The notes under the pieces: model-generated
Seen by the model: the letters and a program-made list of their open reading frames with translations, nothing else
The model's database searches: none
Told to the model about the DNA's origin: nothing
DNA from: an uncultured Lentisphaeria bacterium
GTDB taxonomy: Bacteria > Verrucomicrobiota > Lentisphaeria > Oligosphaerales > Oligosphaeraceae
Length of the DNA stretch: 64,000 nt
Reading direction: 5' to 3'
NCBI GenBank assembly: GCA_934661755.1
Contig: CAKUJM010000007.1
Span: forward strand, 1-64,000
Shown here: one piece after another, positions 58,925-64,000 of the stretch
Layout: every line of letters begins with the position of its first letter
Numbering within the stretch: the first letter of the stretch is position 1
Made by a program: the position numbers and the translations under genes

Positions 58925-59365
58925 CTACCTGCCCCGGATCAGCTCGTGAAGGCACTGCAACGCCAGACGGTAGCTGTCGAATCCATATCCGGCGAAAGTC
59001 TTTTCGCAGGCCATTCCGGCATAGGACACATGGCGGAATTCCTCGCGTGAATTGACGTTGCTCAGATGCACCTCAATCGCAGGGACCGGCTTGATCGCCT
59101 TGAGGGCGTCGAGGATCGCCACGCTGGTATGGGTATAGGCGGCGGGATTGATGACGATGCCGTCAAATTCGCCGTAGGCCGCCTGGATCCAGTCCACAAT
59201 CACCCCCTCATGGTTGCTTTGGCGCACCGTGGCGTCCATCCCGATCGCCATGGCGCTTTTCTCGATGAACTCGACCAGCGCGGAATAGCTTTGGCTGCCG
59301 TAGATCGACGGTTCGCGAATCCCCAGCATGTTGAGATTCGGGCCGTTAATGACAAGTACGTTCAT
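58925..59365 (-). CDS. aroQ: Type II 3-dehydroquinate dehydratase
   Basis: A 146-residue AroQ, third step of the shikimate route. Signatures: LVINGPNLNMLGIREPSIYG, VRQSNHEGVIVDWIQ, the catalytic-His segment INPAAYTHTSVAI and EVHLSNVNSREEFRH. ATG 59365 overlaps the end of the aroE-aroK gene by 20 bases, so the two are coupled. Confidence 0.95.
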   Translation of the reverse strand: MNVLVINGPNLNMLGIREPSIYGSQSYSALVEFIEKSAMAIGMDATVRQSNHEGVIVDWIQAAYGEFDGIVINPAAYTHTSVAILDALKAIKPVPAIEVHLSNVNSREEFRHVSYAGMACEKTFAGYGFDSYRLALQCLHELIRGR

Positions 59366-60593
59366 GGAACTCCTCGATGATTCGTCCGGCGGCATCCCCC
59401 GGATCACCGCAGTTGCTGACAATGAAATCGGCACATTGGCGATAAAGCGGGTATCGCTGCCGATGCAGTTCGCCGATGGCGTCGATGCCGGTTGACAACG
59501 GCCGCCCCTGCCCGATGGCCAGCTGGCCAAGCGGACGCTCGACCAGGCAGACATAGCCATTGGCCGTCAGATTCCGGCGATTTTCCTCCCGCAAAACCGC
59601 GCCGCCGCCGGTGGCAATCACCAGCCCGGATTGCCGGGCATGCTCCGCAATGGCCGCGCTCTCCAGTTGGCGGAAGCACGCCTCGCCGCGGCTGCGGAAC
59701 AATTCGGCAATGGTGCATTGGGCACGGGACTCGATGACGCCGTCAAGATCCACACATTGGCGTCCGAGCCTGGCGGCGACCTGCCGCGCCAGCGTGCTCT
59801 TGCCGCATCCCGGCATGCCGATCAGCACGATGTTGGCGGTCTGTCGCCGGATCAGAGCCGACACCGCCGGAATGAGCGACTCCGGCTGCGTCTCGCCCAA
59901 AAAAGCATCCATGCAGAATTTGGCCTGGGCGACCAGCATCTTCAGGCCGTCGCCACAACGCACCCCCAGCTGCGCAGCCTGCAATTTCAGACGGGTGCGC
60001 ATCGGATTGTAAATCACATCCAGGACGGCACGCAACCGCGCAAAGCCGTCCAGCGACAGCGGCTGGGCGTCAATTTCGGGATACATCCCGACCGGCGTGG
60101 CGTTGATGATCACCGTGGCATCCGAATGCAACCGCCTTGCATCCCGGTAATCGACCGGACCGCTGCGCGAGACGGTCACCACCTCCCGTGCCTGGCCGTC
60201 CTCCGCCACGCAGCGGGTCGTCAGCGACGTCGCCCCGGATCCTAAAATCAGTACCTTCTCACCCGCAAAACCGATTTGCGCCTGGCGTGCCATATAGGCG
60301 AATCCGGCATAGTCGGTGTTGTCCGCCAGCAAAGCGCCGTCACTGCGGCGAACCAGCGTGTTGGCGCAGCCGATGCGCCGGGCGCAATCCGTGGCCTCGT
60401 CCGCCAGCTCCAATGCCAGCTTCTTGTAGGGGATGGTGACCGTCAGCCCGCGATACGGCGCATGGAGGATGAACTGGCGCGCCTCTTCTGGCTCCAGCTC
60501 GATGAGGCTGAAGTCGTATTTGCCGAAGGCCTCGTGGATCAGCCGGGAATAGCTGTGGCCGAGTTTCCGGCCAATGGTTGCATATGGTGTCAT
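59346..60593 (-). CDS. Bifunctional shikimate dehydrogenase / shikimate kinase (AroE-AroK fusion)
   Basis: A 415-residue fusion. Residues 1-245 are AroE: LGHSYSRLIHEAF, catalytic Lys57 in TIPYKK, Asp94 in NTDYAG, and the nucleotide loop LGSGAT (117-122). Residues about 252-415 are AroK: Walker A GMPGCGKST (259-267), DLDGVIE, SRGEACFRQLE, and ATGGGAVL. It reduces dehydroshikimate and then phosphorylates shikimate. Overlaps pheA by 4 bases and aroQ by 20. The AroE half is short at its N-terminus but keeps the catalytic residues. Confidence 0.92.
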   Translation of the reverse strand: MTPYATIGRKLGHSYSRLIHEAFGKYDFSLIELEPEEARQFILHAPYRGLTVTIPYKKLALELADEATDCARRIGCANTLVRRSDGALLADNTDYAGFAYMARQAQIGFAGEKVLILGSGATSLTTRCVAEDGQAREVVTVSRSGPVDYRDARRLHSDATVIINATPVGMYPEIDAQPLSLDGFARLRAVLDVIYNPMRTRLKLQAAQLGVRCGDGLKMLVAQAKFCMDAFLGETQPESLIPAVSALIRRQTANIVLIGMPGCGKSTLARQVAARLGRQCVDLDGVIESRAQCTIAELFRSRGEACFRQLESAAIAEHARQSGLVIATGGGAVLREENRRNLTANGYVCLVERPLGQLAIGQGRPLSTGIDAIGELHRQRYPLYRQCADFIVSNCGDPGDAAGRIIEEFHERTCH

Positions 60594-61741
60594 TGCCGTT
60601 GCTGTTCGCTGTACCAGCCCAGGAAGGTGAACAGATCCAGATCATGCTCCAGTTCGTCCAGCAACCGCAGCACCGACGCGGTGCATGCCGGCGCCGCCAG
60701 ATCGAAGCAGAAACGGAACTCGAAATCGCTGCCGGGCGCGGGGCGGCTCTCCAATTTCAGCAGGTTGAGACCCAATGCCGCGAATTTGGCCAGCACCGCG
60801 TAAAGGGCGCCGGGCTGATGCGGCAATGACAAAATCAGGCTGATGCGGTTCGCCCCCGGCAGGATGGTCATCTTCCGGGTGATGCAAATGAAGCGGGTGT
60901 AGTTGTTGGCGTTGTCCTGGATTCCATCCGCCAATACCGGCAGGCCATACAGCCCGGCGCATTCGCGGCTGGCAATGGCCGCCAGATCCCGGCGCCCGGA
61001 TGAAGCCACCATCTGCGCCGCCACCGCAGTGTTGGCAACCGGCGTCGCCTTGATTTTCGGATGGGCGCTCAGATATAGCTCGCATTGCCCCAATGCCTGG
61101 GGATGCGACACCACCTCGGTGATGTCGTCCAACGACGCCCCCGGCGCCGCCAGCAGCGCGTGGGATACATGCACCCGGATGCTCTTCACCACGTAAAAAC
61201 GATGCTGCAGCATCAGGTCGTAGACCTGGTTGACCGTGCCGTAGGTGCTGTTTTCCACCGGCAGGACGCCATAGTCGCAAAGCCCTCCCTCAACAGCCTG
61301 CGCCACGCCGCGGAAGCTCTTCACCCAGGTGATGTCCGGCATCGGAAAACACTGCTGGGCCGCGATGCCGCTGAAGGCCCCTTCCGCCCCCTGGCATGCC
61401 ACCGTGGCCAGATGCGGAATGACCACGCCGGCCGACTCCCGCCACGCCGACTCGATCTGGGACGAAATCCGCCCCGGAACCGCATTGAGCTCATACTGGT
61501 GCGCACGGCTGACATCAAAAAGCGTCCCGTAGATCATCCGGATGTAGTCGGCGTATTCACTCCCCGCCGCCTTCGCCAGACGGATGATGATTTCATGCTC
61601 GCGCCGGGGATTGAAGACCGGCAGATGACGGGATTGCTTTACCCCGGCGATCTTGCCCGCCAATTCCAGGCGCGACACAATCAACTTGACCATTTCGTCA
61701 TCTATGGCGTCTATTTGCTCGCGATATTGCTGAAGATCCAT
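60590..61741 (-). CDS. pheA: Bifunctional chorismate mutase / prephenate dehydratase
   Basis: A 383-residue P-protein. The AroQ-type chorismate mutase (about 1-85) has YREQIDAIDDEMVKLIVSRLELAGKIA. The prephenate dehydratase domain (about 110-285) has ATVACQGAEGAFS, LPVENSTYGTVNQVYDLM and ANNYTRFICI. An ACT domain follows (about 300-370) with LPHQPGALYAVLAKFAALGLNLLKLESRP, the Phe feedback site. It makes phenylpyruvate from chorismate. Start 70 bp after aroC. Confidence 0.95.
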   Translation of the reverse strand: MDLQQYREQIDAIDDEMVKLIVSRLELAGKIAGVKQSRHLPVFNPRREHEIIIRLAKAAGSEYADYIRMIYGTLFDVSRAHQYELNAVPGRISSQIESAWRESAGVVIPHLATVACQGAEGAFSGIAAQQCFPMPDITWVKSFRGVAQAVEGGLCDYGVLPVENSTYGTVNQVYDLMLQHRFYVVKSIRVHVSHALLAAPGASLDDITEVVSHPQALGQCELYLSAHPKIKATPVANTAVAAQMVASSGRRDLAAIASRECAGLYGLPVLADGIQDNANNYTRFICITRKMTILPGANRISLILSLPHQPGALYAVLAKFAALGLNLLKLESRPAPGSDFEFRFCFDLAAPACTASVLRLLDELEHDLDLFTFLGWYSEQQRQ

Positions 61742-61811
61742 GGCACTTTTGCAAAAAGCAATTATTGGTGGTGGTAGAAAACTGTCCCCCGCCGCTACCC
61801 GCCTTCCGGCG

Positions 61812-62891
61812 CTAAAACGGCCCCATCAGGTCCAGCAGCCCCAGGGCCATTGCGGCCTCGGCCACCGGCACTGCGCGCGGGGCGATGCACGGATCGTGGC
61901 GACCCTTGATCCGCAACTCGACCGGCTCCAGGCGCGAGAGGCTCACTGATGACTGCGGCTGCGCGATTGAGGGCGTCGGCTTGATCGACAGCCGGGCGAT
62001 TATCGGCATCCCGGTGGTGATTCCGCCCAGCGCACCGCCATGATGGTTGGTCGCGGTGCGTATGCAGCCGTCCACGACCACATACGGGTCGTTGTCCTGC
62101 GATCCGCGCATCCTTCCGACGGCTTTCCCGCTGCCGAACTCGACGCACTTGACCGCCGGAATGCCGAAAAAGAGCGCCGCAAGCCGGTTTTCGACGCCAT
62201 CGAAGATCGGCGACCCGATGCCGGCGGGCACGCCGATGGCAGCCACCTCGATGCAGCCGCCAACGGAGTCGCCATGGGCGGCGGCATCCGCAATCTCCCG
62301 GAGCATGCGTTCCCCGGCGGCGGCGTCATTCACCGGGAAAAACGCCCTGCCCGGCGCCAGCAGCTCCGCGGCGGTCGGCGACACTGCGTCGAACGGCGTA
62401 TCATCGACCTCCCCCACATTCAGCAGATGCGCACCGACAATGACTCCGCGGCGCTCCAGGATCTGCATGGCAATGCCGCCGGCAACGCACATTGGCGCGG
62501 TGAGACGCCCGGAGAAGTGCCCGCCGCCACGCGCATCCTGGCAACCACGGTAGCGAATCTGCGCCGGATAGTCGGCATGGCCGGGACGCGGGATGTCACG
62601 CAGGGAGTCATAGTCGCCGGAATGCTGGTCGCAATTGACGATGACCGCCGCCAATGGCGCCCCGGTGGTATGTCCGTCCAGCAGCCCCGACAGGATCTCC
62701 GGCGCATCGGACTCCTTGCGGGCGGTGGCGTGGGCGCCCTGGCCCGGCGCCCGGCGCGACAGAAAATGCCGCAATGCCTCCAGGTCGATTTTTTCCCCGG
62801 CCGGCAGGCCGTCAACCACACACCCGATTGCGCTTCCATGCGACTCGCCGAAAATCGAGACTCTCAAATTGCGTCCCCAGCATGAACTCAT
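61812..62891 (-). CDS. aroC: Chorismate synthase
   Basis: A 359-residue FMN-dependent enzyme that makes chorismate from EPSP. Visible: SIFGESHGSAIGCVVDGLPAG, ARKESDAPEILSGLLDGHTTG, RPGHADYPAQIRYRG and GGALGGITTGMPI; RHDPCIAPRAVPVAEAA near the end. ATG 62891 overlaps the aroA stop by 4 bases. Confidence 0.96.
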   Translation of the reverse strand: MSSCWGRNLRVSIFGESHGSAIGCVVDGLPAGEKIDLEALRHFLSRRAPGQGAHATARKESDAPEILSGLLDGHTTGAPLAAVIVNCDQHSGDYDSLRDIPRPGHADYPAQIRYRGCQDARGGGHFSGRLTAPMCVAGGIAMQILERRGVIVGAHLLNVGEVDDTPFDAVSPTAAELLAPGRAFFPVNDAAAGERMLREIADAAAHGDSVGGCIEVAAIGVPAGIGSPIFDGVENRLAALFFGIPAVKCVEFGSGKAVGRMRGSQDNDPYVVVDGCIRTATNHHGGALGGITTGMPIIARLSIKPTPSIAQPQSSVSLSRLEPVELRIKGRHDPCIAPRAVPVAEAAMALGLLDLMGPF

Positions 62892-64000
62892 TGAAATCGT
62901 CCTCCCAATGCAGAAAAATCCCGCCATAACGCCGGATAGGATTTCCGGCACGACTGCGCGCCATCCAGCATCACCGGCGAATCGCACCGCGCCGATGCCA
63001 GCACCGCCGCCATCGCCAGGCGATGGTCGTTTTGCGAATCCACCGTGCCGCCCCGCAATCTGCCGGGCATGACCCGAAGACCATCCGGGAAGACCTCCGC
63101 ATGGCCGCCCAAATCCGCAATCAGCCGTGCCGTGCCCTCCAGACGGTCGCTTTCCTTGAGCCGCAAGCGGCCGGCGTGAGTGAAATTGCTGGGCGTGGAT
63201 GCGGCGGTGGCCAATACCGCCAGCACCGGCAGCAAGTCCGGAATCTCGCGCATGTCCACATCCGCGCCATGCAATTCCCCCGAACCGGAATTGCTGGCCA
63301 TGACGTCGCCATTTCCATGGAAATGGATCGACGCACCAAATCGCGACAGGACCTCCAGGATCCGCCGATCGCCTTGCAGCGACTCGGCGTCAAGACCGCG
63401 CACCGTGATGCCGCCGGCTGAAAGCGCGCCCATCGCCAGCCATAGCGCGGCATTTGACCAGTCGCCGCCAATCCGGCATTCGCCAGGCGAATGGTAGCGC
63501 TGACGCCCGGGGACCAAAAAGCCGGCGTCGGCGGCGGCAACGCAGATGCCAAAGTCCGCCAGAGTCCGGCAGGTCATCGCAACGTACGCACTTGATTCCA
63601 GCGCAGTGCTGAGGATGATCCGGCTGCCAGCGTCCAGCAGCGGCAATGCAAACAGCAGCCCGGAAATGTATTGCGAACTGACGTCCCCCGGCAAAATGCA
63701 GTCGCCGGCAGCCATCTTCCCCGACAACGACAGCGGCAGCGTGTTCGACGAACAGCAAACTCCACGTGACCGCAGCACCTGCAGCAATTCACCCAGCGGC
63801 CGTTGCGGCAGACGCCCGCTACCGGTGAAGCTGATGGACCCGCCTGACGGCAGCGACGCCGCCGCCACCGGCAAAGTCATCCGCAATGTCGTGCCGCTTT
63901 CACCGCAGTCGGCCACCGGCTCTGACGGCGAGGCGGAACCGTCAGGGTGGGGAGCATGGACAGGATGCAATGGGCAATGGGCAATGACGGGGCGTTTTCC
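62888..64000 (-). CDS. aroA: 5-enolpyruvylshikimate-3-phosphate synthase, 5'-truncated by the window
   Basis: EPSP synthase. The visible 371 codons have DCGESGTTLRMTLPVAAA (normally near residue 90), LSGKMAAGDCILPGDVSSQYISGLLFALPLL and RLRLKESDRLEGTARLIADLG, plus the C-terminal SQNDHRLAMAAVLAS. The frame stays open to the window edge at 64000, so about 60-80 N-terminal residues lie beyond it. First gene of the aromatic operon seen here. Confidence 0.93.
   Translation of the reverse strand, partial: GKRPVIAHCPLHPVHAPHPDGSASPSEPVADCGESGTTLRMTLPVAAASLPSGGSISFTGSGRLPQRPLGELLQVLRSRGVCCSSNTLPLSLSGKMAAGDCILPGDVSSQYISGLLFALPLLDAGSRIILSTALESSAYVAMTCRTLADFGICVAAADAGFLVPGRQRYHSPGECRIGGDWSNAALWLAMGALSAGGITVRGLDAESLQGDRRILEVLSRFGASIHFHGNGDVMASNSGSGELHGADVDMREIPDLLPVLAVLATAASTPSNFTHAGRLRLKESDRLEGTARLIADLGGHAEVFPDGLRVMPGRLRGGTVDSQNDHRLAMAAVLASARCDSPVMLDGAQSCRKSYPALWRDFSALGGRFQ

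Overview
The window is GC-rich chromosomal DNA dominated by housekeeping and biosynthetic genes. It most resembles the Verrucomicrobiota, probably class Lentisphaeria (Victivallis-like). The clues are a pseudopilin with an [24 protein letters not shown] N-terminus and a C-terminal DGH motif, next to a large secreted glycoside hydrolase; a Bacteroidetes-type PurF; type III glutamine synthetase; and AsnA. This placement is inference from gene content; no rRNA gene is present.

Layout. 1-470: direct repeats. 470-6194: purF, pyrG and a sodium:solute symporter. 6234-8073: an AraC regulator and yebC. 8470-13908: a BatA-like membrane protein, a secreted chitobiase-C-domain protein and a GT-C-like membrane protein. 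14204-22504: a plus-strand run of pyrH, frr, an OleC-like AMP-dependent synthetase, tolB, an M18 aminopeptidase, a shortened PgpH-type HD phosphohydrolase and ybeY. 22505-30061: an accessory island next to the 3' end of ssrA (tmRNA). It holds dispersed repeats, a PD-(D/E)XK-like gene, a broken Nudix gene, a frameshifted IS66 element, a two-gene AT-rich CBASS defence system (CD-NTase plus a Cap15-type membrane effector), an N-terminally truncated McrC/DUF2357-type nuclease and a 66-bp tandem repeat. 30250-38182: nitrogen metabolism, with carAB divergent from glnN-asnA across a region carrying paired TTACA-N5-TGTAA palindromes. 38399-42726: argC-argJ-argB-argD, preceded by a 10-bp tandem repeat. 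42743-52475: a carbohydrate locus with two glycoside hydrolases, a pseudopilin, a GntR/LacI-type regulator, an SGNH esterase and an exported protein of unknown function. 52743-58693: a SNF2 helicase, a HAD hydrolase with a triplicated start region, and a LacI regulator. 58925-64000: an overlapping minus-strand aromatic amino acid operon, aroA-aroC-pheA-aroEK-aroQ, with aroA running off the window.

The biosynthetic genes form coherent units: glutamine and carbamoyl phosphate, arginine by the cyclic acetyl route, and chorismate to phenylalanine. The defence system most worth attention is the CD-NTase/Cap15 pair. The least described sequence features are a family of roughly 123-bp long palindromic intergenic repeats (three near-full copies plus fragments) and the paired palindromes between carA and glnN.
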